64,000 bases of DNA from Flavobacteriaceae bacterium R38 (GCA_009901575.1 WXYP01000003.1:558001-622000); one strand, 5' to 3'; positions 24,500 through 36,109 are shown, numbered from the stretch's first letter. Notes: generated by a model from the sequence alone, not told the origin. Numbers and translations are program-made.

Positions 24500-27400
24500 A
24501 TGCTAGACAAAAGCATAAAATATTTAATAGAAAATAAACTAATAGCATTTTTATTGCTGCTGTTTTTTGTTGGCTTCGGATTGATTAATGCACCTTTTGA
24601 TTGGGATATAGGAGTTCTCCCAAAAAATCCGGTAGCAGTAGATGCAATACCTGATATTGGCGAAAATCAACAAATTGTTTTTACTAAATGGGACGGACAA
24701 TCCCCTCAGGATATAGAAGATCAGATTACATATCCTTTAACTACATCTTTGTTGGGAATTCCCGGAGTAAAAACCATACGCTCATCTTCTATGTTTGGCT
24801 TTTCCAGCATCTTTATCATTTTTGAAGAAGATGTTGAGTTCTACTGGAGCCGAAGCAGGATTCTTGAAAAATTAAACTCATTACCTAACGGCTTGTTGCC
24901 TAATAATGTTACTCCTGCATTAGGGCCGGATGCAACTGGCTTAGGGCAAATTTTCTGGTATACTTTAGAAGGTAGAGATAAAGATGGAAATGTCACCGGA
25001 GGATGGGATTTACAAGAACTTAGAAGTGTACAGGACTACTATGTGAAATACGGATTGTCATCAGCAAGCGGAGTTTCAGAAGTGGCATCTATTGGAGGAT
25101 ATGTACAGGAATATCAGGTAGATGTAAATCCTGAATTAATGAAACAGTACCAGATAAGCCTCCATCATGTAGTTAATGCTGTAAAAGAAAGTAATCGGGA
25201 AATAGGAGCTCAGACTTTAGAAATTAACCAGGCAGAATACCTGGTTAGAGGACTGGGGTATGTTAAATCATTATCGGATATCGAAAATGCAGTAGTTAGT
25301 TCTGAAAATTTTACTCCCATCAGAATTAAAGATATTGCTAGAGTTTCACTAGGCCCGGCTCCAAGAAGAGGGATTTTAAATAAGGAAGGTGCTGAGGTGA
25401 CAGGAGGAGTTGTTGTAGCAAGATATGGTGCAAATCCTCTTGAAGTGATTACTAATGTAAAAGAAAAAATTAGTGAAATAAGTGCCGGATTACCATCTAA
25501 AATTCTAAAAGACGGACGAACATCACAACTCACTATAGTGCCGTTTTATGATCGGACACAATTAATAGAAGAAACACTGGATACACTTAATGAAGCTCTG
25601 ACATTTGAGATTCTTATTACAATTCTGGTGATTGTTATGATGGTGTTCAATCTAAGGGCTTCAATACTCATATCAGGATTATTACCTGTAGCCATATTGA
25701 TGGTGTTTACTGCAATGAAAATCTTTAATGTAGATGCTAATATTGTGGCACTTTCAGGAATTGCTATTGCTATTGGTACTATGGTTGATGTAGGAGTGAT
25801 ACTTTCAGAAAATATTATTCGGCATTTGAAAGAGAGTAAAGGAAAATTATCAGTAAATCAAATAGTGTTTAATGCTACCTCTGAAGTGTCCGGAGCAATA
25901 CTAACTGCTGTACTAACCACTATTATAAGTTTTATCCCGGTTTTTACGCTTATCGGGGCTGAAGGTAAATTATTTCGCCCTCTGGCATTTACAAAAACAA
26001 TGGCATTGAGTACCTCTGTTATTGTAGCATTATTCATCATTCCGCCTTTTGCAGCACTAATTTTCAATACAAAAAAAGAGAAAAGATACATTCGATTTGT
26101 TACCGATAGTATTTTTATTCTGATTGGGATAGTTGGATTGATATACGGATACTTTTTAGGGCTGATTTTAATTGCTTTTGGGATAACAAGTTTTCTTAAG
26201 GGTAACAAGAAAATAACAGTAACACAGGCAAATCGTATAAATATCATTATTTCGGCAACTACAATTGTTTTCTTTCTTGCGTTATTCTGGAGGCCTCTAG
26301 GCGTAGACAAAAATGTATTCCTGAACTTAGTTTTTGTAGGCTTTATATGTTTTGGGCTTTTAGGTGTTTTTACATTATTTAAAAGGTTTTATACACGCAT
26401 CCTGAGTTGGGCTTTAGACCATAAAATTCTCTTTTTGAGTTTGCCAGCGGCTATTATTGTCATGGGATATTTTATTATGAAGAATACAGGAAAAGAATTC
26501 ATGCCGGCTTTAGATGAAGGCTCATTCCTTTTAATGCCAACCTCATTGCCACATGCCGGAGTCGAAGAAAATAAGCGGGTATTACAACAACTGGATTTAG
26601 CTGTAGCTTCTATTCCGGAAATCGAAACGGTAGTTGGAAAAGCAGGAAGAACGGAATCTGCATTAGATCCGGCTCCGCTTTCTATGTATGAAAATGTCAT
26701 TATTTACAAACCGGAATATATTCTTGATTCAGAAGGGAAACGCACGCGCTTTCAGGTAGATGAAAACGGTCTGTTTAAGCTTAAAAATGGTACTTCAATA
26801 GCATCAGGTAATGCTGTGAAAGTTAAAGATTTAATCGAAGATAAAAGAGGAGCGTATTATCGTAACTGGAGGCCTGAAATTAAGTCACCGGATGATATCT
26901 GGAATGAAATAATAAAGGTAACGAAGCTTCCCGGAGTAACTTCAGCTCCCAAATTACAGCCTATTCAAACCCGTTTGGTTATGTTACAAACCGGAATGCG
27001 GGCTCCTATGGGAATTAAAGTGAAGGGACCAGATTTAAAGCAAATTGAAGCTTTCGGATTTGAACTGGAAAAAATACTTAAACAGGTAGAAGGAGTAAAA
27101 CAAGAAGCTGTTTTTGCAGAACGTATTGTAGGGAAACCCTATTTATTAATTGATATTGACAGGGAGAAGATTGCAAGGTATGGAGTGTCTGTCAATGATG
27201 TTCATCAGGTTTTAGAAGTATCGGTTGGCGGGAAAGTGTTATCGGAAACTGTGGAAGGGCGTGAACGTTATGGCATCCGTGTACGATATCCAAGGGAATT
27301 GAGAAGTAATCCGGAAGAACTGGAGAATATTTATGTTCCGTTACAACAAGGAGATCCGATTCCTTTAAGTGAACTGGTCACTATTCGCTATGAACGTGGT

Positions 27401-28183
27401 CCGCAGGTAATTCGAAGCGAAGATACCTTTTTAGTAGGTTTTGTATTATTTGATAAATTGGATGGTTTCGCAGAAGTGAATGTAGTTGAAGATGCTCAAA
27501 AACGAATTCAGCAAAAAATTGATTCGGGAGAATTAGTTGTCCCAAAAGGGATTAATTTCGATTTTGCAGGGACATACGAAAATCAATTAAGAGCAGAGAA
27601 AACCTTGTCATTTGTAGTGCCTTTATCTCTTTTGATCATTTTTCTTATCCTGTATTTTCAATTCCGCTCTGCAACAACCTCTCTCATGGTATTTACAGGA
27701 ATAGCAGTGGCTTTTTCAGGAGGATTTATTATGATATGGTTGTATGGTCAGGATTGGTTTTTGAATTTTGATTTTTTCGGCAATAATTTACGTGACCTTT
27801 TCCAGATACATCCCATTAATTTAAGTGTAGCTGTTTGGGTCGGTTTTATAGCTTTATTCGGGATAGCTACAGATGATGGAGTGGTTATGGCAACTTACCT
27901 GACGCAAACTTTTAAGAGGAATACTCCGAAGAATAAAAAAGAAATAAGAGCTGCTGTAATAGAAGCAGGAGAAAAACGTATTCGTCCTTGTCTGATGACC
28001 ACAGGAACAACCTTATTAGCGCTCTTGCCAATTTTAACTTCTACAGGTAGAGGGAGTGATATTATGATTCCTATGGCTATTCCTGGATTTGGTGGAATGT
28101 TGATTGCATTGATCACATTATTCGTGGTGCCTGTGCTATTTAGCTGGAAAAAAGAAATGGTATTAAAACAAATAAAAAAATAA
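24500..28183 (+). CDS. CusA/CzcA-type heavy-metal RND efflux pump
   Basis: 1227 aa, inner-membrane proton-driven pump of the HME-RND class. It has the two repeated halves of RND proteins, DVGVILSENI in the proton-relay helix and DEGSFLLMPTSLPH after the central region. It is longer than E. coli CusA (~1047 aa). Part of the excess is a hydrophobic insert of about 130 residues (about 525-640) between the first helix bundle and the second porter half, plus an insert in the second bundle. It is 2 bp from the TolC-like gene. Substrate inferred as Cu/Ag or a divalent metal. Confidence 0.92.
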   Translation: MLDKSIKYLIENKLIAFLLLLFFVGFGLINAPFDWDIGVLPKNPVAVDAIPDIGENQQIVFTKWDGQSPQDIEDQITYPLTTSLLGIPGVKTIRSSSMFGFSSIFIIFEEDVEFYWSRSRILEKLNSLPNGLLPNNVTPALGPDATGLGQIFWYTLEGRDKDGNVTGGWDLQELRSVQDYYVKYGLSSASGVSEVASIGGYVQEYQVDVNPELMKQYQISLHHVVNAVKESNREIGAQTLEINQAEYLVRGLGYVKSLSDIENAVVSSENFTPIRIKDIARVSLGPAPRRGILNKEGAEVTGGVVVARYGANPLEVITNVKEKISEISAGLPSKILKDGRTSQLTIVPFYDRTQLIEETLDTLNEALTFEILITILVIVMMVFNLRASILISGLLPVAILMVFTAMKIFNVDANIVALSGIAIAIGTMVDVGVILSENIIRHLKESKGKLSVNQIVFNATSEVSGAILTAVLTTIISFIPVFTLIGAEGKLFRPLAFTKTMALSTSVIVALFIIPPFAALIFNTKKEKRYIRFVTDSIFILIGIVGLIYGYFLGLILIAFGITSFLKGNKKITVTQANRINIIISATTIVFFLALFWRPLGVDKNVFLNLVFVGFICFGLLGVFTLFKRFYTRILSWALDHKILFLSLPAAIIVMGYFIMKNTGKEFMPALDEGSFLLMPTSLPHAGVEENKRVLQQLDLAVASIPEIETVVGKAGRTESALDPAPLSMYENVIIYKPEYILDSEGKRTRFQVDENGLFKLKNGTSIASGNAVKVKDLIEDKRGAYYRNWRPEIKSPDDIWNEIIKVTKLPGVTSAPKLQPIQTRLVMLQTGMRAPMGIKVKGPDLKQIEAFGFELEKILKQVEGVKQEAVFAERIVGKPYLLIDIDREKIARYGVSVNDVHQVLEVSVGGKVLSETVEGRERYGIRVRYPRELRSNPEELENIYVPLQQGDPIPLSELVTIRYERGPQVIRSEDTFLVGFVLFDKLDGFAEVNVVEDAQKRIQQKIDSGELVVPKGINFDFAGTYENQLRAEKTLSFVVPLSLLIIFLILYFQFRSATTSLMVFTGIAVAFSGGFIMIWLYGQDWFLNFDFFGNNLRDLFQIHPINLSVAVWVGFIALFGIATDDGVVMATYLTQTFKRNTPKNKKEIRAAVIEAGEKRIRPCLMTTGTTLLALLPILTSTGRGSDIMIPMAIPGFGGMLIALITLFVVPVLFSWKKEMVLKQIKK

Positions 28184-28185
28184 TT

Positions 28186-29415
28186 ATGAAGCAGTTTGTA
28201 TTCATCTTATTTGCTTTTGTATTTATTGTACCTGTTAAAGGACAACAATTAGAAGGTTATTTAAACGAAGCTTTAAAAAATAACCCGAGGTTACAGTCTT
28301 TACAGTACAAATATGAAAGTGCTGTCGAAAAGGTTAGTGAAGCAGGGAGTTTACCCAATACTACCTTTGAAACGGGTTATTTTATACAAGAAACAGAAAC
28401 ACGTGTTGGACCACAAAGGTTAAGGGTTTCAGCAAAGCAAAAATTTCCATGGTTTGGAACTTTAGATGCGAAAAAGAAAAGTGCTGCTGCATTTGCCGAA
28501 AGTGAATTGCAAAATATTGAACTCATAGGCAGAAAACTCGTTTTAGATGTTAAAAAGCAATATTATCATTTGTATGAAAACAAAGCAGGGTTGCATATTT
28601 TAGAAAGGAACTTGGAAATTCTAAAAACAGATGAGAAATTAGCACTTACCGAATTAGAGAATGACCGTTCTACTTTGGTAGATGTATTGAAAATCCGTAT
28701 AAAAATTAATGATATTGAAAATCAAATCACCTCTTATGCACAAGAATTGGAAACAAAGAAAAAGACGTTTAATATTCTTTTAAACAGAGACTCGTCAGTT
28801 AATGTTACAGTGCAGGATTCTATTACTCTTGAAGAAAATGTGTTTACGAGAGAGCAATTAATAAATAATCCTCGGCTTATTCAGCTGGAAACTATAAAAG
28901 ACGGGTTGCTAAAATCTGAAATCGCTGCACAGAAAGAAGGGTTACCGGCTATAGGTGTTGGGTTGGATTATATCCTGGTAGACGAATTATCTTTCGTTAA
29001 TCCTATAGATAACGGAAAAGATATTATTATTCCTTCTGTATCGGTTTCTGTACCTCTTTTTTCTAAAAAATACAGCTCAAAAAGAAAGCAATATCAATTA
29101 CAACAAGAAGCTGTAGAAAATGATAAAACACAAATTAAAAATGAGTTAGAGTCACTGTTTGAAAAATCAGTTACAAAAATGAAAAATGCTGATCGGTTAA
29201 GACAGACAAAAGCTCAGAATATACAACAGGCACAACAAGCAGAAAAAGTATTGTTGACTACTTACCAGGCCGGGAAATTGGATTTTGATCAAATATTAGA
29301 AGTTCAACAATTGATCTTAAAGTTTCAGTTAGAAGAATATGCAGCTATTCGTGAATACCTGGAAGCTAAGGCAATGCTGGAATATTTAACAATACCAATA
29401 GGAAATAAAAAATAA
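28186..29415 (+). CDS. TolC-family outer-membrane efflux protein (CusC-like)
   Basis: 409 aa with a signal peptide (cleavage after VKGQ). Two outer-membrane efflux protein repeats are rich in long helices: NPRLQSLQYKYE..., LENDRSTLVDVLKIR and the second copy TYQAGKLDFDQILEVQQ. It forms the outer-membrane channel for the preceding RND pump. It begins 2 bp after the pump stop. Confidence 0.9.
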   Translation: MKQFVFILFAFVFIVPVKGQQLEGYLNEALKNNPRLQSLQYKYESAVEKVSEAGSLPNTTFETGYFIQETETRVGPQRLRVSAKQKFPWFGTLDAKKKSAAAFAESELQNIELIGRKLVLDVKKQYYHLYENKAGLHILERNLEILKTDEKLALTELENDRSTLVDVLKIRIKINDIENQITSYAQELETKKKTFNILLNRDSSVNVTVQDSITLEENVFTREQLINNPRLIQLETIKDGLLKSEIAAQKEGLPAIGVGLDYILVDELSFVNPIDNGKDIIIPSVSVSVPLFSKKYSSKRKQYQLQQEAVENDKTQIKNELESLFEKSVTKMKNADRLRQTKAQNIQQAQQAEKVLLTTYQAGKLDFDQILEVQQLILKFQLEEYAAIREYLEAKAMLEYLTIPIGNKK

Positions 29416-29419
29416 AGAT

Positions 29420-30691
29420 ATGAAGCGTAATTTAATTTATATAGGTTTAGCAACTATCGCAGGAGTGTTCATAGGATATCTTATTTTTGGAAGTTCTTCT
29501 CATACGATAGAAGAACATAACCACGAGTTAGAATTAGCAGAGAACGGAATGTGGACTTGCTCTATGCATCCTCAGATTATGCAAAAAGAACCGGGGAGTT
29601 GCCCGATTTGCAGTATGGATTTAATTCCTGTAGCATCTTCTGAAGAAGAATTATCTGTCAATCAGATAAAAATGTCTGAAAATGCATTGGCATTAGCCAA
29701 TGTGCAAACTACAGTTGTCGGTTCAGAATTTGTAAAAGACAACACATTAAAACTATCAGGTAAGATTTCCGAAAATGAAGAGAGTAACACTGCTCAAACA
29801 GCTCATTTTGGAGGGAGATTAGAAAAGTTATATATTAATTCGACAGGAGAAGAAATAAAAAAAGGGCAATTGCTAGCTCTTATTTATTCCCCGGAACTGG
29901 TTGCAGCTCAACAAGAATTGCTTACAGCTTTAAGTTTAAAATCAACGCAACCTGATTTGTATGATGCGGTAAGGCAAAAATTAAAACTCTGGAAGCTTTC
30001 AGATCAACAAATACAGAGAATTGAAACTTCAGGAAAGGTTACAGAAAATTTTCCGGTGTATTCAAATGTTTCTGGGGTAGTGTCAAAAAAGATGGTGGAA
30101 GAGGGGAATCATGTGATGGAAGGACAATCGTTACTCAAAATTACAAACCTGAACACTGTCTGGGCAGAGTTTGATGCTTATGAAAATCAGATTGCATTAT
30201 TAAAAAAAGGACAATCAGTACGCATTAAGGCTAATGCATATCCTGACACCGATTTTAATTCAGAAATTTCATTTATTGAACCAGTTCTGAATACAGCAAC
30301 AAGAACAATAATGATTAGAACTGTATTGTCAAATCAACAGAAACTGTTTAAGCCTGGTATGTTTGTAGAAGGCGCTATTGAAATTGAACAAAACGATAAA
30401 ACTCCGATGATAACTATACCAAAAAGTGCTGTACTTTGGACGGGGAAACGATCTTTAGTTTATGTTAAACCAGATGCCGAAAGTGCTGTCTTCGAGATGA
30501 GAGAAGTGACGTTAGGTAATAGTTTGGATGATTCTTATGAAATTAGGACCGGATTGAATCCGGGAGATGAAATTGTTGTTAATGGGGCATTTACAATTGA
30601 TGCAGCTGCTCAATTACAAGGTAAGAAGTCGATGATGAACGCAAAAGAAGGAAAAGTGCATACAGGTCATGAAGGACATTCAGGGATGTGA
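29420..30691 (+). CDS. RND periplasmic adaptor (CusB-like) with N-terminal heavy-metal-binding domain
   Basis: 423 aa. An N-terminal membrane/signal segment is followed by a heavy-metal-binding domain (about 50-75: WTCSMHPQI...CPICSMDL, four Cys/Met/His-rich ligands). Then come the lipoyl/barrel-sandwich hybrid, alpha hairpin, beta-barrel and membrane-proximal domains of CusB-type adaptors. The His-rich C-terminus (HTGHEGHSGM) may also bind metal. It bridges the RND pump and the TolC channel; the spacing is 4 bp. Confidence 0.92.
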   Translation: MKRNLIYIGLATIAGVFIGYLIFGSSSHTIEEHNHELELAENGMWTCSMHPQIMQKEPGSCPICSMDLIPVASSEEELSVNQIKMSENALALANVQTTVVGSEFVKDNTLKLSGKISENEESNTAQTAHFGGRLEKLYINSTGEEIKKGQLLALIYSPELVAAQQELLTALSLKSTQPDLYDAVRQKLKLWKLSDQQIQRIETSGKVTENFPVYSNVSGVVSKKMVEEGNHVMEGQSLLKITNLNTVWAEFDAYENQIALLKKGQSVRIKANAYPDTDFNSEISFIEPVLNTATRTIMIRTVLSNQQKLFKPGMFVEGAIEIEQNDKTPMITIPKSAVLWTGKRSLVYVKPDAESAVFEMREVTLGNSLDDSYEIRTGLNPGDEIVVNGAFTIDAAAQLQGKKSMMNAKEGKVHTGHEGHSGM

Positions 30692-30800
30692 TTTAATCTC
30701 AATTCTGAATAATAAATAAACGGCCTCCATTTTAGTGATATCGTGCCAAAATGTGGGGAAATAAAAAAAGAATTTAATTAACTTAGTATTATAAATAAAA

Positions 30801-31358
30801 TTGAAAATGAAAACGATCAGAAAAACCATATTAATTTTAAGTGTATTATCAATAATTTCCTGCTCCAAAAAGAAAGAGAAAGCAGAAACAGTAGAATCTA
30901 ATTCTGAAAAACAAGCTACCACTTCAGAAAAAAATGGAGCCCTGGCACTTAATGTTGATTTTAGTGACAAAAGATATAATGATGTATACAAACATTACAT
31001 AGCTATTAAAGACGGATTAGTAAATAGTGATAAAGATGCTGTGAAAAAAGGAAGCGGAGAAATAGGAACTGCTTTTGCAAACCTGGGAGTTGAACAATCG
31101 TTAATGGATGCAATAGCTGAAATGATTAGAACTGATGATATAGAAGTGCAGCGAGAAGAATTTTCTGCGTTGAGTAATGAGCTTACAGAGATTTTATCTA
31201 AAGCACATATAAAATCAGGAAAAATTTATAAGCAGTATTGTCCGATGGCTTTTAATTCTGAAGGAGCTTACTGGTTGTCTACAGAAAAAGAGATTCGAAA
31301 TCCGTATTTTGGAGATGCTATGCTAAAATGCGGAGAAGTAAAAGCAGAAATAAATTAA
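30801..31358 (+). CDS. DUF3347 metal-resistance lipoprotein
   Basis: 185 aa. Lipobox SIISC followed by a Lys-rich linker, then a DUF3347 domain ending in the hallmark YCPMAF...GAYWLS...NPYFGDAMLKCGE. The Cys/Met residues there suit copper handling. In Bacteroidota this domain is attached to CusB adaptors or stands beside them, as here. Periplasmic or outer-membrane-anchored accessory factor; mechanism unknown. Confidence 0.88.
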   Translation: MKMKTIRKTILILSVLSIISCSKKKEKAETVESNSEKQATTSEKNGALALNVDFSDKRYNDVYKHYIAIKDGLVNSDKDAVKKGSGEIGTAFANLGVEQSLMDAIAEMIRTDDIEVQREEFSALSNELTEILSKAHIKSGKIYKQYCPMAFNSEGAYWLSTEKEIRNPYFGDAMLKCGEVKAEIN

Positions 31359-31365
31359 TTGTAGT

Positions 31366-32091
31366 ATGCAACAGGTGTATCGGGTCAATGGAATGACCTG
31401 CAATGGATGTAGAAACAGTGTTGAAGATAAATTAAATACTATTGAAGGTGTTCAGGCAGAAGTAAATCTGGAAAAAGCAGAAGTTGCTATTACCACAACA
31501 CGTTCAATTGATGTTAAAGAATTGCAAGATGTTTTACCTTCTAAATATCACATCTTTGAACAGAAAGCTACAAATGACATTGTATTAAATAGCAATATTG
31601 AAGAAGAAAAATCAACGCTAAAACAATTATATCCTTTGTTTTTGATTTTTTTCTATATAACTGTGGCTGCTGTATTATTGAATGCTAAAACTTGGGATGT
31701 TTCATCTTTTATGCTTGATTTTATGGGCTTATTCTATATCGTATTCAGCTTTTTTAAGATGCTGGATTTGAAAGGCTTCCCGAATTCTTTCAGAATGTAT
31801 GACCCCTTAGCTGCCAGACTGCCCGTTTATGCTATAATTTACCCTTTTATAGAAACAGCTCTTGGAGTTTTATTTTTAATGAGATTCCAAATTCCATTAG
31901 CACTTTGGGTGACCGTAGTAATTTTAGGAATTACTACAATAGGTGTTACACAAAGTTTGCTAAGTAAAAAGAGTATTCAATGTGCTTGTTTGGGAACTGC
32001 TTTGAAATTACCAATGACTAAAGCTACATTTATAGAAAATAGTATAATGCTAATTATGGCATTTTACATGCTTATTAACATCTACATTTAA
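31366..32091 (+). CDS. HMA domain fused to a MauE/DoxX-like membrane domain
   Basis: 241 aa. An N-terminal heavy-metal-associated domain (residues 1-65) with MTCNGCRNSVE provides the CxxC metal site. It is followed by four membrane helices (about 90-240) and QCACLGTALKLP, which resembles the Cys-containing motif of MauE/DoxX redox-associated proteins. This implies metal capture coupled to membrane transfer or thiol redox. It is 7 bp after the DUF3347 gene and ends the efflux operon. Confidence 0.83.
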   Translation: MQQVYRVNGMTCNGCRNSVEDKLNTIEGVQAEVNLEKAEVAITTTRSIDVKELQDVLPSKYHIFEQKATNDIVLNSNIEEEKSTLKQLYPLFLIFFYITVAAVLLNAKTWDVSSFMLDFMGLFYIVFSFFKMLDLKGFPNSFRMYDPLAARLPVYAIIYPFIETALGVLFLMRFQIPLALWVTVVILGITTIGVTQSLLSKKSIQCACLGTALKLPMTKATFIENSIMLIMAFYMLINIYI

Positions 32092-32102
32092 AAAAATTAA
32101 TT

Positions 32103-32138
32103 AAAAAAACCGTTTCTATTTAATAGAAACGGTTTTTT
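32103..32138. terminator. Bidirectional terminator between the metal operon and groEL
   Basis: AAAAAAACCGTTTCTATT (32103-32120) pairs with AATAGAAACGGTTTTTT (32122-32138). A-run and T-run flank the stem, serving both convergent operons. Confidence 0.85.
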
Positions 32139-32161
32139 ATTTATAGAGATGTGTGATTTGC

Positions 32162-33826
<1,665 letters not shown>

Positions 33827-34105
33827 TTATACAATTGCTAAAATGTCGCTTTCACGCATCATTAAATAATCATTTCCTTCTAACCTTAATTCGGTACCAG
33901 AGTATTTACCGTACAATACAGTATCACCAACTTTTACAGTCATTGGTTCATCTTTTGTACCAGGTCCGATTGCTATAACCACCCCTTTTTGAGGTTTTTC
34001 TTTTGCAGTATCAGGAATGATAATACCAGAAGCTGTAGTAGTCTCTGCAGCTGCAGGTTCCAGAAGGACTCTATCTGCCAACGGTTTAATGTTAACTTTA
34101 GCCAT
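33827..34105 (-). CDS. groS: Co-chaperonin GroES
   Basis: 92 aa, with [10 protein letters not shown] at the N-terminus, the mobile loop [16 protein letters not shown] and [11 protein letters not shown]. It caps GroEL. First gene of the groES-groEL operon with a recognisable promoter upstream. Confidence 0.97.
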   Translation of the reverse strand: MAKVNIKPLADRVLLEPAAAETTTASGIIIPDTAKEKPQKGVVIAIGPGTKDEPMTVKVGDTVLYGKYSGTELRLEGNDYLMMRESDILAIV

Positions 34106-34157
34106 TTTTATAACTTTTAATTGATTAAATTTTTAATTTGTTTTTCCTTTATTAGAC

Positions 34158-34188
34158 AGAAATTATGCCAAGGCATATAAACTGACAA
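34158..34188 (-). promoter_or_regulatory. groES-groEL promoter
   Basis: Minus strand: TTG (34186-34188), 20-nt spacer, TAATTTCT (34158-34165), close to TAnnTTTG with two mismatches. The spacer holds a near-palindrome TGCCTTGGCA. No CIRCE element is seen. Confidence 0.4.
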
Positions 34189-34193
34189 GACTG

Positions 34194-34230
34194 TAAAAAA
34201 AATGCCAGCTTGTCATTAAAGCTGGCATTT
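34194..34230 (-). terminator. Terminator of the lptE-TPR-secG operon
   Basis: AAGCTGGCATTT (34219-34230) pairs with AAATGCCAGCTT (34200-34211), followed on the minus strand by seven T's. It lies 27 bp after the secG stop. Confidence 0.85.
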
Positions 34231-34256
34231 TATAATTTCTATATATTTTCTACTTA

Positions 34257-34607
34257 TTAATTCGTGCTATCATTACTTTGAGTTGGAACCTTAGTAGGTG
34301 TAGTTGTAGCAGGAGTTGTTGTATTCTGAGTATTATTTTGATCTAATAATATTGAATCTGAAGCTCCGTCACCAGATTTAATAGAAACATTGGATAACAA
34401 TATTAATACAATTAATAGTGTCGCTAACGTCCATGTACTTTTATCGAGAAAATCCCCTGTTTTTTGGACACCACCAACAACCTGACTTCCACTTCCTCCA
34501 AAAGCTGAAGATAAACCACCACCTTTAGGGTTTTGAACCATAATAACTAATACTAATAAAAATGCAACTATGATAATTAGTATTAAAAAAATCGAAAACG
34601 TACTCAT
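34257..34607 (-). CDS. secG: Preprotein translocase subunit SecG
   Basis: 116 aa. Two membrane helices flank VMVQNPKGGGLSSAFGGSG, the SecG signature. The Thr/Gln-rich C-terminal tail (about 85-116) is common in Bacteroidota. It is a SecYEG subunit. Starts 8 bp after the TPR gene. Confidence 0.95.
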   Translation of the reverse strand: MSTFSIFLILIIIVAFLLVLVIMVQNPKGGGLSSAFGGSGSQVVGGVQKTGDFLDKSTWTLATLLIVLILLSNVSIKSGDGASDSILLDQNNTQNTTTPATTTPTKVPTQSNDSTN

Positions 34608-34614
34608 TTCTCTA

Positions 34615-35463
34615 TCAATTATTTTGCTGTAATTTTTTTACTGCTCGAATTTGGTCTGCAAAGAAACCACTTTTTTCCGGATATTTCAAACTTAAAATTT
34701 TATAAGCCTGAAGTGCTTTCTTGTATTTTCTTTGCTCTAAGTAAATTCTTGCCAAAGTCTCTGTCATTAATTCTGATTTTTCAACCAGATTTTGTTTGGC
34801 CAGGTTTATAGTGGTAGCCGCATCTTTTGAAGGATTGATTTTTGGATTTTCCTCAATAAACTTGTCTATTAAAGCAAATTTTTGACGTTTTTTATCGTCT
34901 GAAGAAGTTTCTTTTTTAATCTCTTCTTTTCTTATAATAGGTTTAGCCTGAGCAAGTTTTAACCATTCTGAAAATGAATGCTGTTCATTGCTGTCAAATT
35001 CTAAAGGCTTCCCTAGTTCTAAAGCTTTGATGTCTTCATCTTCTTCTAAAGAAACTATTTCTTTTTTCTCAAAAAGCGAAGGATCTAGTATGGCTTCGGC
35101 GTCTTTTTGTTTGCCTAAATCTGTTTCCTGGACTTCTACAATTTCTTCGGCTTCTACATGAATATCTTCAACGATTTTTTCGTGCTGAGGTATATTTTTG
35201 GCAATATTATTTTGAGAGAATTCTTCTGAAGTGATAAAATTAAATAAAACAGACCTATCTGTAGTATATGCAGCTGTTCTTTTTAAGGCTTCATTATATT
35301 TAAAACTATCAAAATCTTTTAATCCTTTTAAATAAAGTGCTTTTCCTGCTTGAAAAAAAGGATACTCTTCGAGGATTTTTTCAAGAGAGTTAGCATGCTC
35401 TATAGTTAGTGCTTCGGGATTTTGTAAAAGTGATGTGAAATCAGAGACATTCATAATTACCAA
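34615..35463 (-). CDS. TPR-containing protein of unknown function
   Basis: 282 aa, soluble, no signal peptide. The N-terminal ~80 residues (HANSLEKILEEYPFFQAGKALYLKGL) and C-terminal ~60 (ETLARIYLEQRKYKKALQAYKILSLKYPEKSGFFADQI) carry TPR-like helix pairs. They are joined by an acidic, Lys/Glu-rich linker. Overlaps lptE by 7 bp and precedes secG by 8 bp. Conserved in this order in flavobacteria; no role known. Confidence 0.82.
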   Translation of the reverse strand: MVIMNVSDFTSLLQNPEALTIEHANSLEKILEEYPFFQAGKALYLKGLKDFDSFKYNEALKRTAAYTTDRSVLFNFITSEEFSQNNIAKNIPQHEKIVEDIHVEAEEIVEVQETDLGKQKDAEAILDPSLFEKKEIVSLEEDEDIKALELGKPLEFDSNEQHSFSEWLKLAQAKPIIRKEEIKKETSSDDKKRQKFALIDKFIEENPKINPSKDAATTINLAKQNLVEKSELMTETLARIYLEQRKYKKALQAYKILSLKYPEKSGFFADQIRAVKKLQQNN

Positions 35464-35966
35464 TCTGCTAAAGAAGCATTAAAGATATCTTGAGTTAAAC
35501 GATCAAAAATTTCCTCAAATGCTGTTTGTTCTATAGCGTCTACAGATGTAGTTGCCGGAAAATCAAAGAAAAAAGAAAAACGACGTTCAAAATCTTTTTC
35601 TTCTTCGACATTATTTACAAAACGAACATTAACTGCTATAGTTAGTCGGTTTTGAGCAGCAGTTTGGTCAGCACTTGCACTATTCGGAGTAATACGGTAT
35701 TCTACGATTTCACCACCATATATTAAATCAGCATCTGTAGCACTGGCAGAAACCAGGGTTAAATTTGTTTGAGAGGTTATAAGATCTTGTAAAGCCAATG
35801 TAAAATCACGATCTAATCCTGGTTCTATAATAGGAGCGTTATTTTGAAAAAATTCTACCTGGAAAGTCTTTGCTAGCCCCGGATTACCACCTGTAAAATT
35901 ATAAACACCACATCCTTGAGTAAAGATAATTAATAGTAATAATGATAAATGTTTTATGTATTTCAT
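35457..35966 (-). CDS. lptE: LPS-assembly lipoprotein LptE
   Basis: 169 aa. The lipobox is in IIFTQGCGVYNFTGG. The rest is the LptE fold seen in Bacteroidota (VEFFQNNAPIIEPGLDRDFTLALQDLITSQTNL). It plugs the LptD barrel for LPS export to the outer surface. The low-complexity family makes the call dependent on signal plus layout, which both fit. Confidence 0.88.
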   Translation of the reverse strand: MKYIKHLSLLLLIIFTQGCGVYNFTGGNPGLAKTFQVEFFQNNAPIIEPGLDRDFTLALQDLITSQTNLTLVSASATDADLIYGGEIVEYRITPNSASADQTAAQNRLTIAVNVRFVNNVEEEKDFERRFSFFFDFPATTSVDAIEQTAFEEIFDRLTQDIFNASLADW

Positions 35967-36109
35967 GATGATTTAAATAGTAATGTAATCTATACAAAAT
36001 TAAGGTTAAAATAGGCTTACTGAATTGGCTTTGTGATTTTTAACGAAATTTAAACGTTATGAAAGCATGTTTATAAAGTGGTTTGGATTTAGTAACCAAA
36101 AGTTATAAA

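Noticed and set aside
25858-26310. 150-aa minus-strand ORF inside the CusA gene
   Set aside because: Hydrophobic mirror of the membrane segments of the pump on the opposite strand.
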